Shown piece after piece: positions 8,931 to 18,914 of a stretch of DNA of 64,000 nt (position 1 is its first letter; the number at the start of each line of letters is the position of its first letter). Position numbers and translations under genes: made by a program. Under the pieces are notes generated by a model. It did not search any database. It saw nothing but the letters and a program-made list of their open reading frames with translations, and was not told the origin of the DNA. Source of the stretch: Rhodothalassiaceae bacterium (GTDB lineage Bacteria > Pseudomonadota > Alphaproteobacteria > Sphingomonadales > Rhodothalassiaceae); contig BPKC01000001.1 in NCBI GenBank assembly GCA_026004935.1, positions 1,279,491 through 1,343,490 of the forward strand, in the 5' to 3' direction.

Positions 8931-9605
8931 TCAGTCCTTCGCGTCCGCGCCCGGGGCCGCCTCCGCGATCCGCCGGATCCAGGGCAGCAGCTCGGCGCTG
9001 CGGGTCTTGAAGGCGGCGCGGTTGGCGATCAGCCGGGCGGAGACGGCAAGGATGGTCTCGACCTCGGCAAGGCCGTTTTCCGCAAGGGTGCGGCCCGAGG
9101 AGACGAGATCGACGATCCAGCCTGTCAGCCCCAGCGACGGCGCCAGCTCGATCGCGCCCGACAGCCGGATGCACTCCGCCTGCACGCCCTGGGCCGCGAA
9201 GTGGCGCGCCGTCAGATGCGGGTATTTGGTCGCGACCCGCAGATGCGAGGATCCCGTGGGCCGGCCGTCCCGGGCGAGCGCACGGGGGGCGGCAAGCGAC
9301 AGGCGGCACCGGCCGATGCCGAGATCGACCGGCGCGTAGACCTCGGGATAGTCGAACTCGGCGATGACATCGAGGCCCGCGATCCCGAGCTCGGCCGCGC
9401 CGAAGGCGACGATGGTCGCGACATCGAAGGCCCGCACCCGGATGATCTCGAGCCCCGGCTCGCTGGTGGCAAAGCGCAGCTTGCGGCTCGTCTCGTCGAA
9501 GAAGGCGGGCTCGGGCGTGATCCCGGCGCGTGCAAGAAGCGGCAGCGCCTCGTCAAGGATGCGCCCCTTCGGCAGCGCCAATGTGAGCCCCGTCTTCGCC
9601 GTCAT
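8931..9605 (-). CDS. hisG: ATP phosphoribosyltransferase, short form
   Basis: 224 residues. First enzyme of histidine biosynthesis (ATP + PRPP). It opens with [18 protein letters not shown] and has the PRPP loop in [18 protein letters not shown] (E/D-L-V-x-S-G-x-T-L). The length shows the short form lacking the C-terminal regulatory domain; such enzymes need HisZ as the regulatory partner, and no hisZ is in this window. It heads the minus-strand his operon, with a repeat-filled intergenic region upstream. Confidence 0.95.
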   Translation of the reverse strand: MTAKTGLTLALPKGRILDEALPLLARAGITPEPAFFDETSRKLRFATSEPGLEIIRVRAFDVATIVAFGAAELGIAGLDVIAEFDYPEVYAPVDLGIGRCRLSLAAPRALARDGRPTGSSHLRVATKYPHLTARHFAAQGVQAECIRLSGAIELAPSLGLTGWIVDLVSSGRTLAENGLAEVETILAVSARLIANRAAFKTRSAELLPWIRRIAEAAPGADAKD

Positions 9606-9825
9606 CGCGTTCCCCGTGGAAGGCCCGGCCGCGGCCGCCCGCTGCTGCGCTGCAGCAATCCGCTCCCGGTCTTAGCGCGGCCGCCGATCCGCGTCCACCG
9701 CCAAGGCGGGCGGGCGGCCGACCATGCGGGTCCGACGGGCGGTGGAGTCATGCCGCGATGCCCGCGCGATCGTCCCTGGAAGACGGGTTCGCCGGTCTAG
9801 CCGGGGATCGACGCGAATGAGAGGC

Positions 9826-10400
9826 GTCACCCGCCGTCACCATCTCTTCGTCACCCGCCGGCACCATCTCTTCGTCACCCGCCGGCTTGACCGGCGGGTC
9901 CAGCCGACAGCGATGCCGACCACCGGCGCTGGGGCGGCCGTCGCCGGCTCATGGGTTCGCCGATCAAGTCGGCGAACGACGCATATGAGAGATGTCACCC
10001 GCCGGTGCGCACTTCCGCATCGCCACCGACGGCCCTGCTTACGAGTCCACAGCCATTTTCGTCGCCCGCCGGCGCTATTTTCTCGTCACCCGCCGGCTTG
10101 ACCGGCGGGTCCAGCCGGAGGTGGGGACAGCCGCGCGCGCCGGGTCTGCCATCACCGCCTCATGGATTCGCCGGTCGAGCCGGCGAATGACGCGAGAGGG
10201 GCGCGTCACCGCCCGCTTGTCTCCCGTTTCTGATCACGATGACTGATCACCGATGACCCGCAGGGTTCGCCGGTCGAGCCGGTGAACGACGCGAGGGGAG
10301 AAGCGTCACCGGCCACGCGTTTCTCGCCCGCATTCCCCTGATCGCCGATGACCGACGACTGATGACTGAAAGCGTTCGCCGGTGGAGCAGTCGAACGACG
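9826..10400. repeat. Intergenic cluster A of REP-like palindromes
   Basis: No gene in 9606-10463. Type 1 palindromes (CCCGCCGG-loop-CCGGCGGG) centre at about 9889 and 10099. Type 2 palindromes (TTCGCCGG-loop-CCGGCGAA variants) lie at 9956-9976, 10166-10188 and 10265-10287, with a decayed one near 10376. At 9826-9873 a 24-base unit beginning GTCACCCGCCG is repeated twice before the first palindrome. GATGACTGATCACCGATGAC-type sequence precedes the 10265 element. The cluster lies upstream of hisG and downstream of cheZ. Confidence 0.85.
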
Positions 10401-10463
10401 CCGAGGGGAGCGTCGCCGCCCGGCGCGCTCCGTTCGTCTCGAGGTGCTGTGCGGCTGCGGGCG

Positions 10464-11132
10464 TCAGCCGCCGGTGGCGGCGCCTTCCTCGCCGGATTCG
10501 AGCAGGGCATCCACCTCCGACTGGTCGATTCCCTCGCCCTCGAGCGCCGGACCCCGCATGAGGTCCTTTTCGCTGTGCTCCTTCTCCTCTTCGTCGATGA
10601 GGGCGGCGATGTCCTCGTCGGTGATGCCGAGCAGGCGCCTCAGCTCCGTGATGCGCTGTTCGATGTAGCGCAGGGTCTCCACGACCTTGGAGATGCGCTG
10701 GCCGGTGATGTCCTGGAAGGAGCAGGCCTCGAATATCCGCACGATGTGCTCCTGGACGGTCGCCTGGAAGGACTCGGTGTCGGAAGGGTCCGCGGCCATG
10801 ATGGCCTCGGCGGATTCCATGATGGTGTTGGTGGCCTCCTCCGTCTGCTGGACGATGGCGTCCAGCTCCATGCCGGCGCGGGGAATGCGCGCGGTCTCGA
10901 GATCCTTCGGCTGCAAGGCGGCGATCTCGCGCCGGGCGTTCGCGAGATAGTCGGCCATCGCCCGGCACTCGCGGTAGATGCGCGTGTCGATGCGGCGGAA
11001 ATAGGCCTGCATCGTCGCGATCAGGATCTCGGTCACCGCCGCGACGTCGGCCAGCGCCAGATCGTCGTCGCGGCGTTCGCGCAGGTGGTCGACGAGCGCC
11101 GCGATCTTGTCGGTGAGGCGGTCGGCGCCCAT
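10464..11132 (-). CDS. cheZ: Chemotaxis protein phosphatase CheZ
   Basis: 222 residues from the ATG at 11132, overlapping the cheY stop by one base (TGATG). Mostly alpha-helical; the central helix has ACSFQDITGQRISKVVETL, where Asp and Gln spaced four residues apart match the E. coli CheZ catalytic Asp143/Gln147 that enter the CheY active site. The acidic Gly-rich C-terminus (GIDQSEVDALLES) looks like the CheY-tethering tail. CheZ dephosphorylates CheY-P to end the motor signal. Most alphaproteobacteria use a phosphate sink instead. Translational coupling with cheY supports a matched pair. Confidence 0.9.
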   Translation of the reverse strand: MGADRLTDKIAALVDHLRERRDDDLALADVAAVTEILIATMQAYFRRIDTRIYRECRAMADYLANARREIAALQPKDLETARIPRAGMELDAIVQQTEEATNTIMESAEAIMAADPSDTESFQATVQEHIVRIFEACSFQDITGQRISKVVETLRYIEQRITELRRLLGITDEDIAALIDEEEKEHSEKDLMRGPALEGEGIDQSEVDALLESGEEGAATGG

Positions 11133-11524
11133 CAGAACTCCCCGAGGACGGCCTGCAGCTTCTGCTTCAGCGTCGCCGCATTGAAGGGCTTGACGATGTA
11201 GTTGTTCACCCCGGCCTTCTTGGCCGCGATGACGTTGTCGGTCTTCGATTCGGCCGTGACCATGATGAACGGGGTGTTCTTGAGCTGCTCGTCGGCCCGC
11301 ACCTCCTTGAGCAGCTCGTAGCCCGTCATCGGCTCCATGTTCCAGTCGGAGATGATGAGGCCGTATTTCTTCGAGCGCAGCTTCTCCAGCGCCATCGCGC
11401 CGTCGGTGGCCTCGTCGACATTGTTGAAGCCGAGCTGCTTGAGGAGATTGCGGACGATGCGCAGCATCGTCTTGTAGTCGTCCACGATGAGGATCGGAAT
11501 TCCCTTGTCCACCGGCATCGACAA
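11132..11524 (-). CDS. cheY: Chemotaxis response regulator CheY
   Basis: 130 residues, a single receiver domain with no output domain. PILIVDDYKTMLRIVRNLL has the acidic pocket, IISDWNMEPMTGYELL the phosphoacceptor Asp (unusual Trp after it, as in E. coli CheY), FIMVTAESK the conserved Thr, and NNYIVKPF the conserved Lys. Phosphorylated by CheA, it controls the flagellar switch. It pairs with cheZ behind it; no other che or fli gene is in the window, so cheYZ is detached from any main chemotaxis cluster. Confidence 0.95.
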   Translation of the reverse strand: MSMPVDKGIPILIVDDYKTMLRIVRNLLKQLGFNNVDEATDGAMALEKLRSKKYGLIISDWNMEPMTGYELLKEVRADEQLKNTPFIMVTAESKTDNVIAAKKAGVNNYIVKPFNAATLKQKLQAVLGEF

Positions 11525-11816
11525 TCACCCCTTCTGGTCTCGTCCCTGCGGGATGGGCGCACAGCGCGCCACGCGCACCGCGGCGCGCGGGGCCTGGCCG
11601 GACGCCGGGCCGTGCCCGCTGCGAGCCGCAAGCTAGCCGCCGGCTCTAAAAAACTGGTTAATGTCGAACAATGATCCCGGCGGCGGCCGCGCCCGGTCCG
11701 CACCGGCCGCGCGGCCCGGCTCTCTCCCGTTGACGGAAAACCGAAAACCGGCGACGGATCGGCGTGCGGCGCGAACCGCGCGGCGCACAGTGCGGTCGGA
11801 GGAAGGACGGGCGGCC

Positions 11817-12761
11817 ATGTCGGGCAGGACGGAGCCGTGGCGGGCGCTGGCCGTCTTCGTCTGCTGCGTGCTGATCTGGGGGTCGACCTGGTATGCGATC
11901 ACCTTCCAGGTCGCCCATGTCGGCCCGCTGTGGGGCGTGACATGGCGGTTCCTGCTGGCCGGCGCCATCCTGATGCTGGTGGCGCGCCTGCAGCGGCTGC
12001 CGATCGCGCAGGACCGGCGCACTCACCGCGGCCTGCTGATGCTCGGCCTGTTCATGTTCTCGGCGAGCTACGTGCTGGTCTATGTGGCGACCGGCTACAT
12101 CCCGTCCGGGCTGGTGGCGGTGATCTATGCGCTCATGATGCCCTTCAACCAGGTCAATGCCGCGCTCTTTCTGAAGGAGCGGCTGGACCGCCGGCTGCTC
12201 GTCGCGGGATCCATGGGGGTCGCGGGTGTCGCGCTGATGCTGGTGCCGCCGGATCTCGCCATCGATTCGCGCACGCTCGCGGGCGCGGGCATCTGCCTCG
12301 TGAGCGCCTGGATCGCCTCGCTCGGCAACACCACGGCGGCGACGGGCTTCGCCCGCCGGGTGCCGAATCTCGTGCTGAACGCCTGGGGCATGCTCTACGG
12401 CGCCGCGCTGGTCGCCGTCGCCGCCCTCGTGACCGGCGAGCCGCCGGCCTTTCCGCTGGTGCCGGAATTTCTGCTCTCGCTTCTGTGGCTTGCGGTGCTC
12501 GGATCGGTGGTCGCCTTCACGCTCTACGTCTGGCTGATCCAGAACTGGGGGCTGCAGCGCGCGGGCTATGTCGCGGTCGTCGTGCCGGTGGTGGCGATGC
12601 TGATCTCGACCGTCTTCGAGGGATACGCCTGGCAGCCCGGTGCGGTGGCGGGGCTCGTGCTGGTGGTCGCGGGCAATCTGCTGCTCGTGCGCGCGGGCGA
12701 TCGCGCCGGGGCGCTCAGCCGCCGGCGAGAGCCGCGGCCACCTCGTCGAGCGCACCGCTGA
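11817..12761 (+). CDS. EamA/DMT family transporter
   Basis: 314 residues from the ATG at 11817, with GGAGGAAGG as ribosome site; a longer start at 11661 would add an Arg-rich tail. Ten hydrophobic segments in two EamA halves: FVCCVLIWGSTWYAITF opens the first, SGLVAVIYALMMPFNQVNAALFL closes it, and the second ends VPVVAMLISTVFEGYAWQPG...LVLVVAGNLLLV. Inner-membrane drug/metabolite exporter family; substrate unknown. Its 3' end overlaps the convergent aminotransferase gene by 47 bases. The tail after the last membrane segment is Arg-rich. Confidence 0.88.
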   Translation: MSGRTEPWRALAVFVCCVLIWGSTWYAITFQVAHVGPLWGVTWRFLLAGAILMLVARLQRLPIAQDRRTHRGLLMLGLFMFSASYVLVYVATGYIPSGLVAVIYALMMPFNQVNAALFLKERLDRRLLVAGSMGVAGVALMLVPPDLAIDSRTLAGAGICLVSAWIASLGNTTAATGFARRVPNLVLNAWGMLYGAALVAVAALVTGEPPAFPLVPEFLLSLLWLAVLGSVVAFTLYVWLIQNWGLQRAGYVAVVVPVVAMLISTVFEGYAWQPGAVAGLVLVVAGNLLLVRAGDRAGALSRRREPRPPRRAHR

Positions 12762-14115
12762 GGGCGTCCGCCAGCTGTTCGGCCTCCTCCTCGGCGAGCA
12801 CGAAGGGCGGCGTGATGACGAGGGCGTTGCCCACGGCGCGCACGATCACCCCGCGCTTCAGACAGGCGTTCGCCACCTGCGCGCAGACCGCCATCTCGAG
12901 GGGATAATGGCGACGCGCCGCCTTGTCGCGGACGATCTCGACCCCGAAGATGAGGCCCGCGTGGCGGATCTCGCCGACGAGCGGATGGTCGCGCAGAGGC
13001 TTGAACAGCGTGTCCAGCCGCACCGCCATCCGGCACACGCGCGACAGAAGCGCCTCCTGCTCCAGAATCCGCAGGTTTTCCAGCGCCACGGCGGCGGCTA
13101 CAGGATGGGCCGAAGTCGTAAATCCGTGCTGGAAGGCGCCGGACCCGCCTTCGAGCGCGACGGCGGCGATGTCCCCGGCCACCACCGTCGCCCCGATCGG
13201 CTGGTAGGCGGAAGACAGCCCCTTGGCGAGCGTCAGGACCTGCGGCCGGATCCCGAAGGCCTCGGCGGCGAACCAGGCGCCCGTGCGGCCCATGCCGGTG
13301 ACCACCTCGTCGAGGATGATCGGGATGTCGTGGGCGCGGCAGATCTCCTGGACGCGCGGCCAGTAGCTCGCCGGCGGCACGATCCCGCCGCCCGTCACCT
13401 GCACGGGCTCGGCGATGAAGCCCGCGATGCGCCGCGCACCGATCCGCGCAATCGCCTCCTCCAGCGCATCCGCGGCGCGCCGGCCGAAGGTCTCGGGATC
13501 CTCGTCTGCGCGCGCCTCGCGATACCAGTAGGGTGCCGGGATGTGGGCGACGTCCTCGCCCGGCAGCCCGAAGCCCGTGTGCATGTGCGCGAGCCCGGTG
13601 AGCGCCGCCGTCGCCAGCGTCGCCCCGTGATAGGAATACCGCCGCGCGACGACGATGCGCCGCTCGGGCTCGCCGCGGGCGTGCCAGTAGGCGCGCAGGA
13701 TCTTGAGCGCCGTCTCGTTCGCCTCCGAGCCGGAATTGGCGAAGAACACCCGCGCATCCGCCAGCGGCGTGCGCCGGGCGATCGCGGCCGCCAGCTCAGC
13801 CGCATGGGGATTCGTGACCTGCTGGAAGGCGTGGTAGTAGCTCAGCCGCCGCATGGCGGCCGCGGCGGCCGCGGCCATCTCCTCGCGCCCGTAGCCGATG
13901 TTGACGCAGGCCAGCCCCGCCACCGCGTCGAGAAGCGTGATGCCGCCCTCGAGCGTGATCCGGCAGCCGTGCGCGCCCTCGACGATCACCGCGCCCTGCT
14001 CCTTGAGCATGCGATGATCGGTGAAGGGATGCAGATGGTGCAGCCGGTCCGCCTCGCGCAGACGATGGCGCACCTCCGGCATGAGACTTGCTTCGCTCTC
14101 GGCCACGGCGGCCAC
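12715..14115 (-). CDS. Class III (omega) aminotransferase, PLP-dependent
   Basis: 466 residues from a GTG at 14115, with GGGAG as ribosome site; ATG 14082 is the alternative. Fold-type I aminotransferase: ANSGSEANETALKILRAYW (PLP phosphate cup), RYSYHGATLATAALTG, FIAEPVQVTGGGIVPP, ILDEVVTGMGRTG with the PLP Asp, and LTLAKGLSSAYQPIGAT with the Schiff-base Lys. Closest to omega-amino acid:pyruvate or diamine aminotransferases; the exact amine donor cannot be told. It stands alone, convergent with the EamA gene, and shares a divergent promoter region with the TPR gene. Confidence 0.9.
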   Translation of the reverse strand: MAAVAESEASLMPEVRHRLREADRLHHLHPFTDHRMLKEQGAVIVEGAHGCRITLEGGITLLDAVAGLACVNIGYGREEMAAAAAAAMRRLSYYHAFQQVTNPHAAELAAAIARRTPLADARVFFANSGSEANETALKILRAYWHARGEPERRIVVARRYSYHGATLATAALTGLAHMHTGFGLPGEDVAHIPAPYWYREARADEDPETFGRRAADALEEAIARIGARRIAGFIAEPVQVTGGGIVPPASYWPRVQEICRAHDIPIILDEVVTGMGRTGAWFAAEAFGIRPQVLTLAKGLSSAYQPIGATVVAGDIAAVALEGGSGAFQHGFTTSAHPVAAAVALENLRILEQEALLSRVCRMAVRLDTLFKPLRDHPLVGEIRHAGLIFGVEIVRDKAARRHYPLEMAVCAQVANACLKRGVIVRAVGNALVITPPFVLAEEEAEQLADALSGALDEVAAALAGG

Positions 14116-14240
14116 GACGGCTCTCCCGCTGTTGTTCGGCCGCCGGCGAGCCTGAACCCGGCATGGCTAAGAAAGGATTAACGGTTGCCGCGGCAGGATC
14201 CGGGCTCGCGGCTTTCGGTTCCGGAGAGGAAAGAGCAGGC

Positions 14241-15746
14241 ATGGCGAAGGCGAAGCAGCGCAGGAAGGCGAAGGCGGGCGGGGTGATGAGCCCCGAACGC
14301 GCGGCGCGCGAACTGCAGAAGCTGATCCGGACGGTGCATCCGCTGATCGAGGCCCGCCCCGGCAACGAGGCCAACATCGAAAAAGGCTATCGGATGCTGA
14401 AGGACAGCTTCCACCTCTTCGGCAACAACGCCGCCTGGTGCGAGGTGATGGGGCTGGCCGCGCTCAATTCGCACCGACTGAACGAGGCCGAGTTCTATCT
14501 GCGCCAGGCCCTGAAGCGCGAGCCGCGCCGCGCCTCCGTCTACTCCTATCTCGGCTTCGTCTGCTTCGAGCAGGCCGACTTCCTGCAGGCGATGGAGTAT
14601 CAGAAGAAGGCGATCGAGCTGGCGCCGAAGGTCTGGCAGAACTACCTCAACCTCAGCCAGACGCTGGAGAAGATGGGCCTCTACGAGCAGGCGCTGGCGG
14701 CGATCATGACCGCCTTCCAGCTCACGAAGGGCAAAGAGGCGCGCGTTCTCTGGGAGCTGGGCAATCTCTATCTGTGCTTCGGCCGCATCGAGGAGGGCTG
14801 GAAGCTCTTCGAGGCGGGCTTCGGCTGCCGCCGGCGCACGCCGCCGCTGCCGCGCAACGTCAACTACTGGGGCGGCGAGGACATTTCGGACAAGACGATC
14901 CTGGTCTGGCGCGAGCACGGCATCGGTGACGAGATCCGCAACGCGGGGCTCTACCACGACCTGCTCGCGGCGGCGGGCAAGGTGATCATCGAATGCGAGC
15001 CGCGGCTGGTCTCGATCTTCGCCCGCAGCTTCCCCGGCGCGACCGTGATCGCGCAGAACATGAAGAATCCTCTGAAGACCGAGCGGCCGCCCCATGACGT
15101 CCATTCGGGCCAGTTCTCGCTCCACTACCATTTCCGCAAGGATCTCGAGGCCTACGCCCGGGCCGCGCGGCCGGAAGGGTTTCTCGAGCCCGATCCCGAG
15201 CGCGTGGCCTTCTGGCGCCGGCGCTTCGCGGAACTGGGCGCAAGGCGCGTGGTGGGCATTTCCTGGACCTCGGGCCTGCGCTTCAAGCAGCGCGAGCACA
15301 ACTACTTCAATCTGATGGATGTCGGCGCGCTTCTGAAGACGCCGGGTGTGGCCTTCGTCAACCTGTTCTACGGCGAGGCGGAAGAGGAGATCCGCGCCGC
15401 CGAGCAGGCCTTCGGGGTGACCATCCACCGCTGGCCGGAGGTGGATCTGAAGAACGACATGGAAACGGTGTTCGCGATGACGAAGGCGATGGATCTCGTG
15501 ATCTCGGCCCCGACCTCCGCGATCGACATCGCCGGCGCCGTCGGCACGCCGGCCTGGACGGCGCTGCCTCCCCGCCACTACATCCGGCTGGGCAGCGACC
15601 ACATTCCGCAACTGCCGAGCGTGCGCGTGTTCGACAAGCGCCTCAACGAGCCTTGGGGACCGGTGCTCAAGCGCATCACCGAGGCCTTTCACGAATGGCT
15701 GGCGCAAGACGATGCGCCGACCCCCGCGGCCGCGGCCGCCGGCTGA
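14241..15746 (+). CDS. TPR protein with GT-B glycosyltransferase-like domain
   Basis: 501 residues from the ATG at 14241 with GGAGAGGAAAG upstream. After a basic N-terminus, TPR helices cover about 30-210 (HRLNEAEFYLRQALKREPR, ADFLQAMEYQKKAIELAPK, LYEQALAAIMTAFQLTKG, FGRIEEGWKLFEAGF). The C-terminal half (about 235-490) has ILVWREHGIGDEIRNAGLYHDL and VIIECEPRLVSIFARSFP, typical of TPR-linked glycosyltransferase-like domains, and VISAPTSAIDIAGAVGTPAW as donor-site loop. Similar architectures act on flagellin or O-antigen (for example Caulobacter FlmG). Closeness to cheYZ makes flagellin modification an idea, not a conclusion. Confidence 0.75.
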   Translation: MAKAKQRRKAKAGGVMSPERAARELQKLIRTVHPLIEARPGNEANIEKGYRMLKDSFHLFGNNAAWCEVMGLAALNSHRLNEAEFYLRQALKREPRRASVYSYLGFVCFEQADFLQAMEYQKKAIELAPKVWQNYLNLSQTLEKMGLYEQALAAIMTAFQLTKGKEARVLWELGNLYLCFGRIEEGWKLFEAGFGCRRRTPPLPRNVNYWGGEDISDKTILVWREHGIGDEIRNAGLYHDLLAAAGKVIIECEPRLVSIFARSFPGATVIAQNMKNPLKTERPPHDVHSGQFSLHYHFRKDLEAYARAARPEGFLEPDPERVAFWRRRFAELGARRVVGISWTSGLRFKQREHNYFNLMDVGALLKTPGVAFVNLFYGEAEEEIRAAEQAFGVTIHRWPEVDLKNDMETVFAMTKAMDLVISAPTSAIDIAGAVGTPAWTALPPRHYIRLGSDHIPQLPSVRVFDKRLNEPWGPVLKRITEAFHEWLAQDDAPTPAAAAAG

Positions 15747-15788
15747 GGAGGCGGCCGCCGGGTGCGCGCGCCGCCGGCCGCACACGCG

Positions 15789-18700
15789 TCAGCGTCCGCC
15801 GAAGCTCCGCCGGTGCCAGACGAGGAAGACGGCGGGGATCACGAGCAGCGCCAGCGCCGTCGTGCTCACCATGCCGCCGACCATGGGCGCGGCGATCCGG
15901 CGCATCACCTCCGAGCCCGTGCCCGATCCCAGCATGATCGGAAGCAGCCCCGCGATGATGACGCTGACCGTCATCATGATCGGCCGGATGCGCATCAGCG
16001 CGCCGGCGATCACCGCCTCGCGCAGGTCGTCCATCGTCGGCCGGCGGCCGGCCTCGGCACAGGCGGCGCGGCGGGCGGCCCAGGCCTGGTTGAGGTAGAC
16101 CATCATCAGCACGCCGATCTCGACCGCAACACCTGCGAGCGCGATGAAGCCGACGCCGACCGCCACCGACAGGTGGTAGTCTAGCCAGACGAGCAGCCAC
16201 AGGCCGCCCACCACGGACAGAGGCAGCGTGGCGAAGACGATCGCGACGTCGCCGAGCCGGCGGAAGTTGATGTAGAGCAGCAACAGGATGACGACGAGCG
16301 CCACCGGCACCACGAGCATGAGACGCGCCTTGGCGCGCTGCATATATTCGTATTGGCCGGACCAGGACAGCGAATAGCCGGGCGGCAGCTCGAGCTGCTC
16401 GGCCACCGCCTTCTGCGCCGCGCGCACATAGGAGCCGACGTCGACATCGCGGATGTCCACATAGATCCAGCCATTCAGCCGCGCGTTTTCGGAGCGGATC
16501 ACGCCGGGGCCGTCGGAGATGCGGATGTCCGCGACCTGGCCGAGCGAGATTTCCGCGCCGGCCGGGGTGACAATCGGCAATTCCTTCAACCGCGCGACCG
16601 AATCGCGCACCTCGCGCGGATAGCGCAGGTTGATCGGATAGCGCTCCAGCCCCTCGACGCTTTCGCTCACCGACATGCCGCCGATGGCGGTGCGGACGAT
16701 GTCCTGCACGTCGGCGATGTTGAGGCCGAAGCGGGCGGCCTTCATCCGGTCGATGTCGATGTCGATGAAGCGCCCGCCCGTGACCCGCTCGGCATAGACG
16801 GAAGCCGTGCCGGGGACGGTGCGGATGATCCGCTCGATCTCTTCGCCGATCCTGGCGATCGCCTTGAGGTCCGGTCCCGCGACCTTGATGCCGACCGGCG
16901 TCTTGATGCCGGTCGCCAGCATGTCGATGCGGTTCTTGATCGGCATGATCCAGACATTGGTGAGACTGGGGATCTGCACCAGCCGGTCCAGCTCGCGCTT
17001 CAATTTCTCGGTCGTCATGCCGGGGCGCCACTGGTCGCGCGGTTTGAGCTGGATGGTCGCCTCCACCATCGACAGCGGCGCCGGATCGGTCGCGGTCTCG
17101 GCGCGACCCGCCTTGGCGTAGACGGATTTCACCTCCGGCACCTGCATGATCAGCTTGTCGGCCTGCTGGATGATCTGCGCCATCTTGCCGGCCGAGACCG
17201 CCGGAAAGGCGCTCGGCATGTAGAGCAGATCGCCCTCGTCCAGCTCGGGCATGAATTCGGAGCCGAGCTTCTGCCAGGGCACCACCGCGCTCGCCATCAG
17301 CAGGAGGGCCGCAACGAGCACCGGCCAGGGATGCCGCAGGACGACGTCGATGAACGGGCGGTATCCCGCGATCAGCAGGCGGTTGACGGGATTCCTGTGT
17401 TCCGGCGTGATGCGACCACGGATGAACAGCCCCATCAGCACCGGCACCAGCGTGACAGAGAGGATGCTGGCGGCCGCCATCGCGTAGGTCTTGGTGAAGG
17501 CGAGCGGGCTGAAGAGCCGGCCTTCCTGGCCCTGGAGCGCGAACACCGGCACGAAGCTCAGGGTGATGATGAGCAGCGAGAAGAACAGCGGCGGTCCCAC
17601 CTCGACCGCGGCTTCGGCGACGATCCGCCAGCGGTTCTGCCGACTGAGCGGCGTGCGCTCGGCATGTTTGTGGAGATTCTCGATCATCACGATGGTCGCA
17701 TCGACCATCGCGCCGATGGCGATCGCGATGCCGCCCAAGGACATGATGTTGGCGTTGATGCCCTGCGCATGCATGACGATGAAGGCGGCAAGCACGCCCA
17801 ATGGCAGCGAGAGCACGACGACCAGCGCCGAGCGCAGGTGGAACAGGAACAGCCCGCAGACCAGCGCGACGATGACGAATTCCTCGACGAGCTTCTCATT
17901 GAGCGTGGCGACCGCTCGCTTGATGAGCGAGGAGCGGTCGTAGGTCGTGACGATCTCGACACCCTCGGGCAGGCTTCTCTTCAGGGTCTCGAGCTTTTCC
18001 TTCACCCGGTCTATGACGGCCAGCGCATTTTCGCCGAAACGCATGATGACGACGCCGCCGACCGCCTCGCCCTCGCCGTTGAGCTCGCCGATGCCCCGGC
18101 GCAGCTCCGGCCCGAAACGCACGTCCGCGACGTCCTTGAGCAGGATTGGCGTGCCGTGCGGCGTCACCCCCAAGGGGATGGCCTTCAGATCGTCCAGGGA
18201 ATCGACATAGCCGGTCGCGCGGATCATGTATTCGGCTTCCGCCATCTCGACCACGCGCCCGCCGGTCTCCTGGTTGCCGCGCCGGATCGCCTGGACGATG
18301 GTCTTCAGCGGCAGGCCGTAGGCGCGCAGGCGGTCCGGATCCACCACCACCTGATACTGGCGCTTCATGCCGCCGATGGTCGCGACTTCCGAAACGCCCG
18401 GCACGGTCTGCAGCTCGTATTTCAGGAACCAGTCCTGGATGCTGGTGAGCTCGGAGATGTCGTGCCGGCCGCTGCGATCGACGAGGGCGTACTGGAACAC
18501 CCATCCCACCCCGGTGGCATCGGGGCCGAGTGCGGGGCGCGCACCCTCGGGGAGCGTCGGGGCGACCTGGCTCAGGTATTCCAGCACCCGCGAACGCGCC
18601 CAGTAGAGATCGGTGCCGTCCTCGAAGATCACGTAGACATAGGAGTCGTTGAAGAAGGAGTAGCCGCGCACGGTGACCGCGCCGGGCACGGCGAGCATGG

Positions 18701-18914
18701 CCGTGGTCAGCGGATAGGTGACCTGGTCTTCGACCACCTGGGGCGCCTGACCCGGATAGGTGGTCTTGATGATCACCTGCACGTCCGAGAGATCCGGGAT
18801 CGCATCGAGCGGTGTCCGCTTCACAGCATCGAGGCCGGCAAGCGCCAGCAGCGCCGCGAAGACGAGCACCAGGAAGCGGTTCTCGGTGGACCAGCGGATG
18901 AGCCGCGCGATCAT
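15789..18914 (-). CDS. cusA: Cu(I)/Ag(I) efflux RND pump CusA
   Basis: 1041 residues, full-length HME-RND inner-membrane proton antiporter with 12 membrane segments and two periplasmic loops. The proton-relay helix reads GGIAIAIGAMVDATIVMIEN. The three Met positions that bind Cu/Ag in E. coli CusA appear conserved: LLYMPSAFP, APLSMVEATIQL and NRIDMLATG (alignment from memory). These favour monovalent copper/silver over Zn/Co/Cd. The ATG overlaps the cusB stop (ATGA); last gene of the cusCBA operon, convergent with the TPR gene. Confidence 0.95.
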   Translation of the reverse strand: MIARLIRWSTENRFLVLVFAALLALAGLDAVKRTPLDAIPDLSDVQVIIKTTYPGQAPQVVEDQVTYPLTTAMLAVPGAVTVRGYSFFNDSYVYVIFEDGTDLYWARSRVLEYLSQVAPTLPEGARPALGPDATGVGWVFQYALVDRSGRHDISELTSIQDWFLKYELQTVPGVSEVATIGGMKRQYQVVVDPDRLRAYGLPLKTIVQAIRRGNQETGGRVVEMAEAEYMIRATGYVDSLDDLKAIPLGVTPHGTPILLKDVADVRFGPELRRGIGELNGEGEAVGGVVIMRFGENALAVIDRVKEKLETLKRSLPEGVEIVTTYDRSSLIKRAVATLNEKLVEEFVIVALVCGLFLFHLRSALVVVLSLPLGVLAAFIVMHAQGINANIMSLGGIAIAIGAMVDATIVMIENLHKHAERTPLSRQNRWRIVAEAAVEVGPPLFFSLLIITLSFVPVFALQGQEGRLFSPLAFTKTYAMAAASILSVTLVPVLMGLFIRGRITPEHRNPVNRLLIAGYRPFIDVVLRHPWPVLVAALLLMASAVVPWQKLGSEFMPELDEGDLLYMPSAFPAVSAGKMAQIIQQADKLIMQVPEVKSVYAKAGRAETATDPAPLSMVEATIQLKPRDQWRPGMTTEKLKRELDRLVQIPSLTNVWIMPIKNRIDMLATGIKTPVGIKVAGPDLKAIARIGEEIERIIRTVPGTASVYAERVTGGRFIDIDIDRMKAARFGLNIADVQDIVRTAIGGMSVSESVEGLERYPINLRYPREVRDSVARLKELPIVTPAGAEISLGQVADIRISDGPGVIRSENARLNGWIYVDIRDVDVGSYVRAAQKAVAEQLELPPGYSLSWSGQYEYMQRAKARLMLVVPVALVVILLLLYINFRRLGDVAIVFATLPLSVVGGLWLLVWLDYHLSVAVGVGFIALAGVAVEIGVLMMVYLNQAWAARRAACAEAGRRPTMDDLREAVIAGALMRIRPIMMTVSVIIAGLLPIMLGSGTGSEVMRRIAAPMVGGMVSTTALALLVIPAVFLVWHRRSFGGR

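Noticed and set aside
9826..9903. Possible CRISPR array (short direct repeats beginning GTCACCCGCCG)
   Set aside because: Only two 24-base copies joined without unique spacers, derived from the REP-like elements; no cas genes.
12566..13036. Minus-strand 156-codon frame inside the EamA/aminotransferase overlap
   Set aside because: Out of frame with both real genes and without any motif.
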